A stretch of 64,000 bases of DNA, taken from contig NZ_CP189974.1 of NCBI RefSeq assembly GCF_051549785.1, positions 1,054,001 to 1,118,000 on the forward strand, in the 5' to 3' direction. The first letter of the stretch is position 1; each line of letters starts with the position of its first letter. This document shows positions 40,073 through 53,987 of this stretch, piece after piece. This DNA comes from Caldatribacterium sp051549785 (GTDB lineage: Bacteria; Atribacterota; Atribacteria; Atribacterales; Caldatribacteriaceae). The notes under the pieces were generated by a model. It was not told the origin of the DNA. It saw only the letters and a program-made list of their open reading frames with translations, and did no database searches. The position numbers and the translations under genes are program-made.

Positions 40073-40887
40073 AACCCGCACCCATTGGCATCATGGATTC
40101 TGGCATTGGTGGGTTCAGTGTGGTCCTCGAGATACGAAAGCTCTTCCCTTCTTGCCCCATCGTCTACTTTGCTGACCCCCTGCATTTCCCCTATGGGGAG
40201 AAGCGAAAAGAGGAGCTTGCGCCAATTGTGCAGCCTGTTGTGGATTTTCTCGTTCACGGGATACAAGTAGGACTTCTCGTTGTGGCCTGCGGGACGGTGA
40301 GTTCCCTTCTCCTTCCGGAGCTTCGGGAAAGGTATGCCCTCCCGATACTTGGCATTGTTGAACCGGCGTGCCGGGAAGCCCTGGCGATGGTTCGGGAGGG
40401 AGCGATAGGCGTTCTGGCCACTCGGGCAACCATTCGAGTGGGGGCCTTTCGCCGGACCCTTGCCCGTTTCCGGCCGGGGGTCGAGGTGGTTGAGGAGGCC
40501 TGGCCGGAGTTCATCGAGGCTGTGGAGGAGGGAGTGTTCGATACCCCTTCGTGGCGGCTCTGGGTACGGGAGCGTCTTGAGGCGCTCCATGCCCGGGGTG
40601 TGCGGGGCGTCATCATGGGGTGCACCCATTTCGCCCTCATCAGCACCTTCTTTGAAGAGCTCGCTCAGGGGCTTTTCCCCATCGTGAATCCTGCGGTAAG
40701 CTGTGCCCAAGAGGTCAGGGAACTCCTGCCTTTGAGTCAGCCTCAGAAACCGGGGTCTCTGACGGTCTTCGTGCGGGGGGACCGGGAAGAGTTTCTCCGA
40801 GTGATTGGGCGCTTCCGTTTCCCTCTGGAGATGGACGTGGTCTCCTTTGAGAACGCCTGCGGGTGGGTGGCCCATGCATGGGGATAA
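40069..40887 (+). CDS. murI: glutamate racemase
   Basis: 272 residues, making D-glutamate for peptidoglycan. It has the N-terminal Asp/Ser motif IGIMDSGIGG, YFADPLHFPYG, the first catalytic Cys in VVACGTVSS (commonly CNTA) and the second in GCTHF. The start is TTG 40069 inside the pyrG stop, with GAGAGGA upstream. Presence of a MurI means peptidoglycan is made. Confidence 0.92.
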   Translation: MKPAPIGIMDSGIGGFSVVLEIRKLFPSCPIVYFADPLHFPYGEKRKEELAPIVQPVVDFLVHGIQVGLLVVACGTVSSLLLPELRERYALPILGIVEPACREALAMVREGAIGVLATRATIRVGAFRRTLARFRPGVEVVEEAWPEFIEAVEEGVFDTPSWRLWVRERLEALHARGVRGVIMGCTHFALISTFFEELAQGLFPIVNPAVSCAQEVRELLPLSQPQKPGSLTVFVRGDREEFLRVIGRFRFPLEMDVVSFENACGWVAHAWG

Positions 40888-41764
40888 TTATGTGCTGTAC
40901 TCCTACGCCAAGATCAACTGGTTCCTCGCAATACGAGGGCTTCGTCAAGATGGGTACCACGATATCACCTCCCTCATGCAGCAGATTGAGCTTGCCGATG
41001 AAATTCATATCACCCCCGCTACTTCAGATGCCTTCTGGTGCAACTTCTCGATTCCCCTGGGGGAGGATAGCCTCTTAAAAAAGACGGTTGACGTCCTGCG
41101 AGGGGCCTTCCCTGAGCTTTCCCGGATGCGTTTTGCCATCACGGTGAAGAAATCCATTCCTCCGGGGGGAGGACTGGGAGGGGGAAGCAGCAATGCTGCC
41201 GCGCTTTTGCGGTTTCTCCCGCAACTTGCAGGGTGTTGCCCCCAGCTTGAGGAGCTTGTGGCACTTTCTCTGTCCCTTGGTTCAGACATCCCCTTTTTTG
41301 TGGTTGGTGCCCCCTTTGCCCTGGTTGAGGGACGCGGGGAACGGGTCACGCCGCTTTCTTTCCCTCCACGCCGTCATCTGGTTCTCCTTTTCCCTCCTTT
41401 CCCCGTTTCCACTGCCTGGGCATACAGGAAGTGGGATGAGCGGAAACACGAGAAGGTCTCCCTGGTGGAGGAGAGACTTGCTGCGTTTCTCAAAAGGCAG
41501 GACCCCGAGGGTATTGAGGAGGTCATATGGAATGACTTTGAGGAGGTTCTTTTTGAGGAGTACCCTGTGCTCCTCGAGTACCGGAACCTCCTCCTTGAGC
41601 TTGGGTGCCGGAAGGCTTTCCTCACGGGGAGTGGCTCAACCCTTGTGGGGGTTGTGGGAAGTAGGGAAGAGGGTGAAGTGGTGGTTGACCGACTCCGAAA
41701 GCGAGGATTGCCTGCTCTCTGGACTGTGACTCGCTGTGGAGAATGGGGGGAGAGCTATGCCTGA
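40874..41764 (+). CDS. ispE: 4-diphosphocytidyl-2-C-methyl-D-erythritol kinase
   Basis: A GHMP kinase of about 296 residues acting in the MEP isoprenoid pathway. It starts YSYAKINWFLAI (IspE-type SxAKINL), has the ATP loop PPGGGLGGGSSNAAAL and the C-terminal glycine motif LTGSGSTLVGV. ATG 40874 overlaps murI by 14 bases and the next gene overlaps it by 8, so the set is one operon. Confidence 0.94.
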   Translation: MHGDNYVLYSYAKINWFLAIRGLRQDGYHDITSLMQQIELADEIHITPATSDAFWCNFSIPLGEDSLLKKTVDVLRGAFPELSRMRFAITVKKSIPPGGGLGGGSSNAAALLRFLPQLAGCCPQLEELVALSLSLGSDIPFFVVGAPFALVEGRGERVTPLSFPPRRHLVLLFPPFPVSTAWAYRKWDERKHEKVSLVEERLAAFLKRQDPEGIEEVIWNDFEEVLFEEYPVLLEYRNLLLELGCRKAFLTGSGSTLVGVVGSREEGEVVVDRLRKRGLPALWTVTRCGEWGESYA

Positions 41765-42506
41765 TGCTGTGATTCTTGCGGGGGGAAGTCAGGATGGGGA
41801 GATTGAAAAAAAATTTGGTGTTCTCAACCGTGCCCTTCTTGTCATTCGGGGGAAATTTATGATAGAGTATGTCATAGAAGCCCTCAGGAACGTATCCTCA
41901 ATTGGAAGAATAGTTGTTGTTGGACCGGTTCATGTGCTCCAGGCGCGAATTGGAACCCGGGTTGATGCTGTTGTCCCAGCAGGAGATGACCCTTTTGAGA
42001 GCACGCTCAGGGGTCTTGAGGTTCTCAGGGCACAGGAGAAGGTTCTTGTAGCCACAAGCGACCTGCCCCTTCTCCGGGCTGAAGCAGTTCGGGATTTCCT
42101 TGCCCGGTGCGCGGAAGTGACTGCGGATTTCTACTACCCCATAGTTCGGAAAGAGAGCTACGAGGCCAAAATAGGGAAAGGGAAACGAACGTTTGTCTGC
42201 CTTAAGGAGGGGTGTTTCACGGGGGGGAATGTGCTGCTTCTTGATCCCAAAGTGGTGGAGGCGAAGAAGGACTGGATTGCCCGTGTTGTTGCTCTCCGGA
42301 AGAGTCCTGTGGCCATCGCCCGGCTTTTAGGGCTTGGGATTATCCTGAAGCTCCTTTTGCGGCGCCTCTCCATCCGTGACATCGAGGATCGAGTGGAACG
42401 CATTCTGGGGATGAGAGGTCGGGCGATCATCACACCTTACGCTGAAATCGGCTTTGACGTCGATCGGGTGGAGCATGTGGTTCTGGCTGAGAAACTCCTT
42501 GAGTGA
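41757..42506 (+). CDS. MobA-like nucleotidyltransferase family protein
   Basis: 249 residues. It opens with DAVILAGGSQDG, a glycine loop like that of sugar-1-phosphate or molybdopterin nucleotidyltransferases, and has a metal-binding Asp motif ATSDLPLL and TGGNVLLL. The C-terminal 90 residues include hydrophobic stretches (AIARLLGLGIILKLLL) not usual in MobA. The position between ispE and rho, with overlap to ispE, suggests a role near isoprenoid or envelope precursor synthesis, but substrate and partner are unknown. Confidence 0.7.
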   Translation: MPDAVILAGGSQDGEIEKKFGVLNRALLVIRGKFMIEYVIEALRNVSSIGRIVVVGPVHVLQARIGTRVDAVVPAGDDPFESTLRGLEVLRAQEKVLVATSDLPLLRAEAVRDFLARCAEVTADFYYPIVRKESYEAKIGKGKRTFVCLKEGCFTGGNVLLLDPKVVEAKKDWIARVVALRKSPVAIARLLGLGIILKLLLRRLSIRDIEDRVERILGMRGRAIITPYAEIGFDVDRVEHVVLAEKLLE

Positions 42507-42530
42507 AAAAGAGCGCGGGAGGAGGTTCAC

Positions 42531-43868
42531 GTGGTGACCGAAAACAACCACATGGAAATCGTAACTGAAGAAAAAGAAGAAGAGAAGAAAGTCGAAATCC
42601 CTCAGTACACTCTGGCAGAGCTGAAGGCAAAAACAAATAGTGAGCTCGCCGAAATTGCCCAGAGCCTTGGCATTTCAGGCTATAGCCGGAAGCGGAAGAA
42701 CGATCTCATCTTCGAGATCCTGAAAAAGGGTGCGGAGGCGAAGGGGTATCTTTTCAGTGAGGGGATTCTGGAAATCACCCCTGAAGGGTACGGGTTTCTG
42801 CGAACCGCCGATGACTTTACGCCGAGCGAGAACGATGTGTACGTTTCGCCCTCGCAGATCAAACGCTTCGGCTTAAGTAGTGGGGACAAGGTTGCTGGTC
42901 AAGTTCGCCCACCCAAAGAGGGAGAACGGTACTACGCTCTTCTGCGTATCGAAGCGATCAACGACGAAGACCCGGAACAGGCGAAAAAACGTCCCCTATT
43001 TGAGAATCTGACCCCCATCTTCCCGAATAAGCAATATGTTCTTGAGACAACGCCTGACGAAATTGCCACTCGCATCATCGATATCTTCGCCCCTATCGGG
43101 AAAGGACAGCGAGGACTCATCGTTGCTCCACCCAAGGCTGGGAAAACGATTCTCCTTGAGAAAATCGCCAACGGCATTACCACAAACTATCCGGATGTCG
43201 TTCTGATTGTCCTCCTTATCGATGAACGCCCCGAAGAGGTCACGCAGATGGAACGCTCGGTGAAAGGGTATGTCATTGCCTCGACCTTTGACCAGAAGCC
43301 GGAAAACCACATCCGGGTGGCGGAGCTTACCCTGGAACGGGCGAAGAGGCTTGTCGAAGAGGGGAAAGACGTGGTGATTCTCCTCGACAGCATTACCCGT
43401 CTTGCCCGGGCCAACAACCTCGTTGTTCCCACAACCGGGAAAACCCTCTCTGGAGGGATTGATTCCTCCGCCCTCCACTGGCCAAAGCGGTTTTTCGGTG
43501 CGGCAAGGAACATCGAGGAGGGTGGAAGCCTCACCATTATCGCCACGGCGCTCATTGACACCGGATCCCGCATGGACGAGGTCATCTACGAGGAGTTTAA
43601 GGGAACGGGGAATATGGAGCTCCATCTGAGCCGTGCCCTGGCTGAGAGCCGCATTTTCCCTGCCATCGATATCCATCGCTCGGGAACTCGCCGGGAGGAG
43701 CTGTTGCTCAAAAAAGAGGACCTTGAGCGCATCTGGATGCTCCGGAGGCTTCTTGCCAACGTCGACCCTCAGGAGGCAACGCAGATGGTCATTGAACGCA
43801 TGAAGAATACCCGTTCCAATCGGGAATTTTTGAAGATTATCGACCAGGTCCTGAAAACCTCGCGGTAG
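42531..43868 (+). CDS. rho: transcription termination factor Rho
   Basis: 445 residues. An N-terminal Rho-N helix-extended domain (LAELKAKTNSELAEIAQSLG) precedes the cold-shock-like RNA-binding domain (EGILEITPEGYGFLR) and the RecA-type motor with Walker A PPKAGKT, Walker B DVVILLDSITRLARA and the Q/R loops. GTG 42531 follows GGAGGAGG; GTG 42534 is an alternative. No long insertion is present. Confidence 0.96.
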   Translation: MVTENNHMEIVTEEKEEEKKVEIPQYTLAELKAKTNSELAEIAQSLGISGYSRKRKNDLIFEILKKGAEAKGYLFSEGILEITPEGYGFLRTADDFTPSENDVYVSPSQIKRFGLSSGDKVAGQVRPPKEGERYYALLRIEAINDEDPEQAKKRPLFENLTPIFPNKQYVLETTPDEIATRIIDIFAPIGKGQRGLIVAPPKAGKTILLEKIANGITTNYPDVVLIVLLIDERPEEVTQMERSVKGYVIASTFDQKPENHIRVAELTLERAKRLVEEGKDVVILLDSITRLARANNLVVPTTGKTLSGGIDSSALHWPKRFFGAARNIEEGGSLTIIATALIDTGSRMDEVIYEEFKGTGNMELHLSRALAESRIFPAIDIHRSGTRREELLLKKEDLERIWMLRRLLANVDPQEATQMVIERMKNTRSNREFLKIIDQVLKTSR

Positions 43869-43913
43869 CCGTCGGGTTTTAGAGAGCCGTCCCGAAAAAT
43901 TGCCCCCCTCCTA

Positions 43914-43942
43914 TTGACACGCTTTTGAGAATCTTTTACAAT
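43914..43942 (+). promoter_or_regulatory. promoter of rpoBC
   Basis: TTGACA (43914-43919), a 17-base spacer and TACAAT (43937-43942). The leader to rpoB is about 90 nucleotides and contains a small ORF with its own ribosome site. Confidence 0.85.
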
Positions 43943-43970
43943 GACCAATTGTCGGTTTGGGAGGGTGAAG

Positions 43971-44003
43971 ATGCGAAGTTCTTCTGCGGTGTTTGAGAGC
44001 TGA
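43971..44003 (+). CDS. possible 10-aa leader ORF before rpoB
   Basis: ATG 43971 is preceded by GGGAGGGTGAAG and encodes MRSSSAVFES followed by TGA 44003. It lies between the rpoBC promoter and rpoB. It may be a leader peptide, or the purine-rich motif may be part of an RNA structure instead. Confidence 0.25.
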   Translation: MRSSSAVFES

Positions 44004-44037
44004 CTCCAATTGAAATCCCCCGAAGGTGGTGTGATCA

Positions 44038-47000
44038 GTGGGCGTTGGTTACATTGAGAGGCGAAGTTTTGCGAAAATTCCCCCCTGTGCTGAGCTGCCG
44101 AACTTCATAGAAATTCAGAAGAAATCCTTCGAATGGTTCCTCCAGAAAGACGTCCCCCCTGAAAAACGGAAGCGTCAAGGATTACAGGAAGTCTTTCTGG
44201 AGATCTTCCCCATCCAGGATTTTACAGGGAAGTTCGTTCTGGAGTACCTTGGATATCGACTGGAAGAACCGCCACTCAGCGTACGGGAGGCCAGAGAAAA
44301 GGGTCGAACGTATGCCGCACCCCTGTACGTTCGTGTTCGCCTCATTGACCAGCACACCAACGAAATCAAAGAGCAGGATGTGTACATGGGCGATCTCCCT
44401 CTCATGACGGACAAAGGTACCTTCGTGGTGAATGGGGCCGAGAGGGTGGTGGTGACCCAGCTTGTCCGTTCCCCGGGGATGTTCTTCTCCCGGGAGGTGA
44501 CGCCCACGGGGAGGGTGGAGTACGGTTTCAAGATCATCCCCAACCGGGGTGCATGGCTGGAGTTTGGTATTGATCCCGGGGACATTCTTTTTGTTCGGGT
44601 TGACAAGCGGAGGAAAATCAACGCCTGTACGCTGGTGCGGGCTTTGGGGTATAGCTCGAATGAGGAAATCCTTGCCCTTTTTGACTACCACACCTTCATC
44701 CGAAAGACCCTGGAGCGGGACCCTTCCTCGTCAACGAAAGAGGCCATTGTGGAGATTTTCCGTCGTCTCCGGCCAAGTGAGCCGCCAACGGAGGAGAACA
44801 CCCGGGATTTCATCAAGTACCTCTTTTTTAACCCCCGTCATTACGATCTTGGAGAGGTCGGCCGGTACAAAATCAATAACAAACTGAAGTTCGAGGAACG
44901 GATCGTCGGGGTCGAGGAGCTTGTGGCGGCTGAAGACCTGGTCATCGACCTCTGGGAGAAACGCTGCGTGCGGAGTATAGAGAGCCTTGGGGAGCAATTC
45001 GACCCGGAAAGGTACCGGGTTGTGCTCCGCGCCGGTGACCGTATCAGCCGGAGAATTGCCCAGGAAATTGAACGACTCAACGAGGAATACGCTATCGAAT
45101 ACGTCACGGTCCTGAACAGCGAAGGTCTTCCCGTGAAGGTCTACATCGAGACCGATGATACTCTCGAGGGTCTCTCCGACGACCTTGAAGGGCGGGTAGT
45201 CAGTCGGAACGTCCTTGATCCGGAGACCGGGCGGGTTCTGGTCCCAAAGGAGACGGTTCTGACCCTTGAGGCCATTCGGGATCTCCGGGAAATCGGCATC
45301 ACCAAAGTCTGGGTGAAGAAAGGACGGACCCTTGCCCCTGAGGATGTGGTGGGGGGTATCCGGTATCTCCTCAACCTCATCGATGGCATCGGATACAGTG
45401 ACGACATTGACCACCTGGGGAACCGTCGGGCTCGCCTTGTGGGAGAGCTTTTGCAGAATCAGTTCCGTACCGGCCTTCTGCGGGTGGAGAAAGTCATCCG
45501 TGAGCGTATGACCATCCAGCCGGATACGGAATCCCCGACACCCCAGAGCCTCATCAACGTCCGGCCTGTCATTGCCGCCCTGCGGGAATTCCTGGGTTCG
45601 AGTCCTCTTTCCCAGTTCATGGACCAGGTGAATCCCCTCTCTGAACTTACCCACAAGCGGAGGCTCAGTGCTCTTGGCCCTGGAGGCTTGAGCCGGGAGC
45701 GAGCAGGGTTTGAGGTCCGGGACGTGCACTACACCCATTACGGTCGGATGTGCCCCATTGAGACACCGGAGGGACCAAATATCGGTCTCATCACCTCTTT
45801 GTGCGTCTACGGTCGGGTGAATGAGTACGGGTTTATCGAAACGCCGTACCGGCGGGTTGTCGACGGGAAGGTGACAAACGACATCGTGTACCTGACGGCT
45901 GATGAAGAGGACCGGTACTACATTGCTCCTTCCGACACAAAGCTCAACGACGACGGGTCTATTGCCGCGGATCAGGTGGTGGTCCGCTTCCGGGGGAAAA
46001 TCATCGAGGTGCCCAGGGATCGGGTGGACTTTATGGATGTTTCGCCCCAGCAGATTCTCAGCGCTTCTGCTTCCCTCATTCCCTTCTTGGAGCACAATGA
46101 CGCCAACCGGGCGCTCATGGGGGCCAACATGCAGCGGCAGGCTGTGCCGCTTCTTGTCCCCCATCCTCCCTACATTGGCACAGGGATGGAGTACAAGGTT
46201 GCCCAGGACTCGGGGGCCACGGTCACGGCCAGAAGAGCCGGAAGGGTGGTTTTCGCCGATTCCACCCGGATTGAGATTGAGACAGAAGACAGAACAAGGG
46301 ATGTGTACTACCTCGATAAGTTCCAGCGCTCCAACCAGAGTACCTGTATCAATCACCGACCCATTGTCCGCAAGGGGGATTACGTCAGAGAGAACCAGAT
46401 CATTGCCGATGGTCCATGTACGAGCATGGGTGAGGTTTCTCTGGGGCGGAATGTCCTTGTGGCCTTCATGCCCTGGGAAGGAGAGAATTTCGAGGATGCC
46501 ATCGTCATCAGTGAGCGCCTGGTGAAGGAGGACATCTTTACCTCCATTCATATAGAGGAATACGAGGTTGAAGCAAGGGATACGAAGCTCGGTCCTGAGG
46601 AAATCACCCGGGATATCCCGAACCTCAGCGAAGAGGCCCTGCGCAATCTCGATGAGGACGGCATCATTCGTATTGGTGCCGATGTGAAACCCGGGGATAT
46701 TCTCGTGGGAAAAGTAACTCCGAAGGGTGAGACCGAGCTCACCCCTGAGGAAAAGCTTCTCCGGGCCATTTTTGGGGAGAAAGCCCGAGAGGTTCGCGAT
46801 ACGTCGCTTCGGGTACCCCATGGAGAGTACGGGAAGGTCATCGACGTAAAGGTGTTCTCCCGGGAAAACGGGGATGAACTGGCCCCCGGGGTCAATAAGC
46901 TCGTGAAGGTGTACGTTGCCCAGAAGCGAAAAATCACCGTGGGAGACAAAATGGCTGGACGGCACGGGAACAAGGGGGTTATTGCCCGAATCCTCCCGGA

Positions 47001-47775
47001 AGAGGACATGCCCTATCTCCCCGATGGTACGCCTGTGGATATCGTCCTCAACCCCCTTGGGGTTCCGTCGAGAATGAATATCGGACAGATTCTTGAAACC
47101 CACCTGGGGTGGGTGGCGAACAAAGAGCGGAAGTTCCTGGCCAGCCCTCCCTTTGACGGTGCCCGGGAGGAAGAAATCCTTGAGGCCATGAAGAACGCCA
47201 GGACTCCCGAGGGAAACGTTCCCTTTGAGGAATTCTTCGACCACAGGGTGTCCCCAGACCTCTGTCTCTTCCCCCAGGGGAAGACGGTGCTCTACGATGG
47301 TCGAACCGGTGAACCCTTTGATAACGAGGTGACCGTGGGCTACATCTACATGATGAAACTTGCCCACCTTGTGGAAACCAAGATTCATGCCCGATCCACA
47401 GGACCGTATTCGCTGGTGACGCAGCAGCCCCTTGGCGGGAAGGCCCAGTTTGGTGGGCAGCGTTTTGGTGAGATGGAAGTGTGGGCTCTGGAGGGCTACG
47501 GTGCAGCGTATACGCTACAGGAGATGCTCACCGTGAAGTCCGACGATATTGCCGGACGTGTGAAGGCCTATGAGGCCATTGTCAAGGGGAAGAACGTATT
47601 GCAACCGTCACTTCCGGAATCCTTTAAAGTGCTCGTTAAGGAGCTCCAGAGTCTCTGTCTGAGTGTGAAGATTTTTGACGCGAAGGGGAGAGAAATCTCC
47701 CTGGAGGAGATGGAGAGCGCCGAGGAGGAAGTCCCACACCTTGGCGTGAATCTCCAGGGTCGAGAGAAAAAGTGA
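44038..47775 (+). CDS. rpoB: RNA polymerase subunit beta
   Basis: 1245 residues. Conserved regions include the rifampicin cluster SQFMDQVNPLSELTHKRRLS, SALGPGGLSRERAGFE, RMCPIETPEGPNIGLI and the C-terminal GGKAQFGGQRFGEMEVWALE. Asp, His and Ser at the main rifampicin positions are wild type; the Asn of E. coli position 518 is Val. A module GRVVSRNVLDPETGRVL (45195-45320) in the beta lobe region resembles the repeats of RpoC. The start is GTG 44038 with GAAGGTGGTG upstream. Confidence 0.97.
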   Translation: MGVGYIERRSFAKIPPCAELPNFIEIQKKSFEWFLQKDVPPEKRKRQGLQEVFLEIFPIQDFTGKFVLEYLGYRLEEPPLSVREAREKGRTYAAPLYVRVRLIDQHTNEIKEQDVYMGDLPLMTDKGTFVVNGAERVVVTQLVRSPGMFFSREVTPTGRVEYGFKIIPNRGAWLEFGIDPGDILFVRVDKRRKINACTLVRALGYSSNEEILALFDYHTFIRKTLERDPSSSTKEAIVEIFRRLRPSEPPTEENTRDFIKYLFFNPRHYDLGEVGRYKINNKLKFEERIVGVEELVAAEDLVIDLWEKRCVRSIESLGEQFDPERYRVVLRAGDRISRRIAQEIERLNEEYAIEYVTVLNSEGLPVKVYIETDDTLEGLSDDLEGRVVSRNVLDPETGRVLVPKETVLTLEAIRDLREIGITKVWVKKGRTLAPEDVVGGIRYLLNLIDGIGYSDDIDHLGNRRARLVGELLQNQFRTGLLRVEKVIRERMTIQPDTESPTPQSLINVRPVIAALREFLGSSPLSQFMDQVNPLSELTHKRRLSALGPGGLSRERAGFEVRDVHYTHYGRMCPIETPEGPNIGLITSLCVYGRVNEYGFIETPYRRVVDGKVTNDIVYLTADEEDRYYIAPSDTKLNDDGSIAADQVVVRFRGKIIEVPRDRVDFMDVSPQQILSASASLIPFLEHNDANRALMGANMQRQAVPLLVPHPPYIGTGMEYKVAQDSGATVTARRAGRVVFADSTRIEIETEDRTRDVYYLDKFQRSNQSTCINHRPIVRKGDYVRENQIIADGPCTSMGEVSLGRNVLVAFMPWEGENFEDAIVISERLVKEDIFTSIHIEEYEVEARDTKLGPEEITRDIPNLSEEALRNLDEDGIIRIGADVKPGDILVGKVTPKGETELTPEEKLLRAIFGEKAREVRDTSLRVPHGEYGKVIDVKVFSRENGDELAPGVNKLVKVYVAQKRKITVGDKMAGRHGNKGVIARILPEEDMPYLPDGTPVDIVLNPLGVPSRMNIGQILETHLGWVANKERKFLASPPFDGAREEEILEAMKNARTPEGNVPFEEFFDHRVSPDLCLFPQGKTVLYDGRTGEPFDNEVTVGYIYMMKLAHLVETKIHARSTGPYSLVTQQPLGGKAQFGGQRFGEMEVWALEGYGAAYTLQEMLTVKSDDIAGRVKAYEAIVKGKNVLQPSLPESFKVLVKELQSLCLSVKIFDAKGREISLEEMESAEEEVPHLGVNLQGREKK

Positions 47776-47793
47776 AAGAAGGGGGAAGAGTCC

Positions 47794-52785
<4,992 letters not shown>

Positions 52786-52794
<9 letters not shown>

Positions 52795-52814
52795 GCGTGT
52801 CGTGCTGTTACAAT
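52786..52814 (+). promoter_or_regulatory. promoter of the str/S10 gene run, overlapping the rpoC stop
   Basis: TTGACA (52786-52791), a 17-base spacer and TACAAT (52809-52814). The -35 hexamer lies in the last codons of rpoC, so ribosomal genes can be transcribed independently of rpoBC. Confidence 0.8.
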
Positions 52815-52833
52815 TCCTCTGTCGCTTTTGGCT

Positions 52834-53091
52834 ATGGGGCTTGAAGAGTTGCGAACCGCAAAGAGAGTTGTGGGCATGCGAGAGACTCAGAGAGCTATAG
52901 AGCGGGGAAGGGCGAAGAAGGTTTTCGTCGCCCTTGATGTCGATGCTCAGATTCGGGAGGCGATTGTCGCCCTGGCCAGAGAAAAGAATGTTCCCGTGGA
53001 GTACGTGGAGAACGCGCGGGAACTCGGCAGGGTGTGCGGCATCGAGGTTCGCTCTTCCTGCGCTGCCATTGTGGAAGAGCAAAAAGGTTAG
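52834..53091 (+). CDS. L7Ae-family ribosomal/kink-turn RNA-binding protein (YbxF-like)
   Basis: About 85 residues of the L7Ae/L30e fold: KVFVALDVDAQIREAIVALA and VPVEYVENARELGRVCGI. In Firmicutes the same kind of gene (ybxF) also lies between rpoC and rpsL and its product binds kink-turn RNAs. The start is uncertain: ATG 52834 lies only about 13 bases after the predicted transcription start and lacks a clear ribosome site; TTG codons at 52843 and 52849 are alternatives. Confidence 0.85.
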   Translation: MGLEELRTAKRVVGMRETQRAIERGRAKKVFVALDVDAQIREAIVALAREKNVPVEYVENARELGRVCGIEVRSSCAAIVEEQKG

Positions 53092-53104
53092 AGGAGGATG
53101 ATTC

Positions 53105-53479
53105 ATGCCGACGATTAACCAGCTTGTTCGCGAGGGGAGAAAGAAACCCAAAAGCCGGAGTGGTGCCCCGGCTCTGAAGGGGTCGCCTCAGAAGCGAGGG
53201 GTGTGCACTCGAGTCTGGACCATCACTCCGAAGAAGCCGAACTCGGCGCTGCGGAAAGTTGCCCGTGTCCGTCTGACCAATGGCATGGAAGTTACCGCGT
53301 ACATTCCAGGCATTGGCCACAATCTCCAGGAACACTCCATTGTCCTCATCCGGGGAGGCCGTGTGAAGGATCTTCCTGGAGTGCGGTACCATGTCATTCG
53401 GGGGGCCCTGGATGCGGCTGGTGTGGAGAACAGAAGGCAGGGTCGTTCAAAATACGGGGCAAAGAGGCCGAAGTCGTAA
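53105..53479 (+). CDS. rpsL: 30S ribosomal protein S12
   Basis: S12 monitors decoding at the A site. 124 residues: TINQLVREGRKK at the N-terminus, TPKKPNSALRKVA with the streptomycin-relevant Lys, and KDLPGVRYHVIRG (methylthio-Asp loop). Lysines at the classical resistance sites are wild type. GAGGAGG precedes the ATG. Confidence 0.97.
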   Translation: MPTINQLVREGRKKPKSRSGAPALKGSPQKRGVCTRVWTITPKKPNSALRKVARVRLTNGMEVTAYIPGIGHNLQEHSIVLIRGGRVKDLPGVRYHVIRGALDAAGVENRRQGRSKYGAKRPKS

Positions 53480-53494
53480 GGAGTGTGAAGAACT

Positions 53495-53968
53495 TTGCCG
53501 AGAAAAGGTCCTGTTCCAAAAAGGGAAATCGCTCCTGATCCCCTGTACAATAACGTTGATGTGGCAAAGCTCATCAACAAGGTGATGAAGGACGGGAAAA
53601 AGAGCATCGCGGAGAAAATCGTCTACGGGGCTTTCAATCTTATCCGGGAAAAGACCAAGCGTGACCCTCTTGAGGTTTTCTACCAGGCATTGAACAACGT
53701 CATGCCCCTTGTGGAGGTTCGTCCCCGCCGGGTGGGGGGAGCCAATTACCAGGTTCCCATTGAGGTTCGACCCGACCGGAGCAAGAGCCTCGGCTTGCGA
53801 TGGCTCGTCCAGTATGCCCGGGAACGTCAGGGGAAGAGCATGATAGAGAAGCTCGCCCAGGAAATCATGGATGCGGCGAATGGTACCGGTGGCGCGGTGA
53901 AAAAACGCGAGGATACCCATCGCATGGCCGAAGCGAACAAGGCCTTTGCCCACTACCGGTGGTTCTGA
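53495..53968 (+). CDS. rpsG: 30S ribosomal protein S7
   Basis: S7 nucleates assembly of the 30S head. 157 residues with the N-terminal PRKGPVPKRE, the beta-hairpin GGANYQVPIEVRPDR and C-terminal AEANKAFAHYRWF. The start is TTG 53495 after AAGGAGTGTGAAG. Standard position between rpsL and fusA. Confidence 0.97.
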   Translation: MPRKGPVPKREIAPDPLYNNVDVAKLINKVMKDGKKSIAEKIVYGAFNLIREKTKRDPLEVFYQALNNVMPLVEVRPRRVGGANYQVPIEVRPDRSKSLGLRWLVQYARERQGKSMIEKLAQEIMDAANGTGGAVKKREDTHRMAEANKAFAHYRWF

Positions 53969-53987
53969 GGGAGGTTTAAGAGAAGGC

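Noticed and set aside
44731..47388. 885-codon open frame on the minus strand opposite rpoB
   Set aside because: It mirrors rpoB codon bias; composition is His/Pro/Gly/Asp-rich, there is no domain, and rpoB is certain on the other strand.
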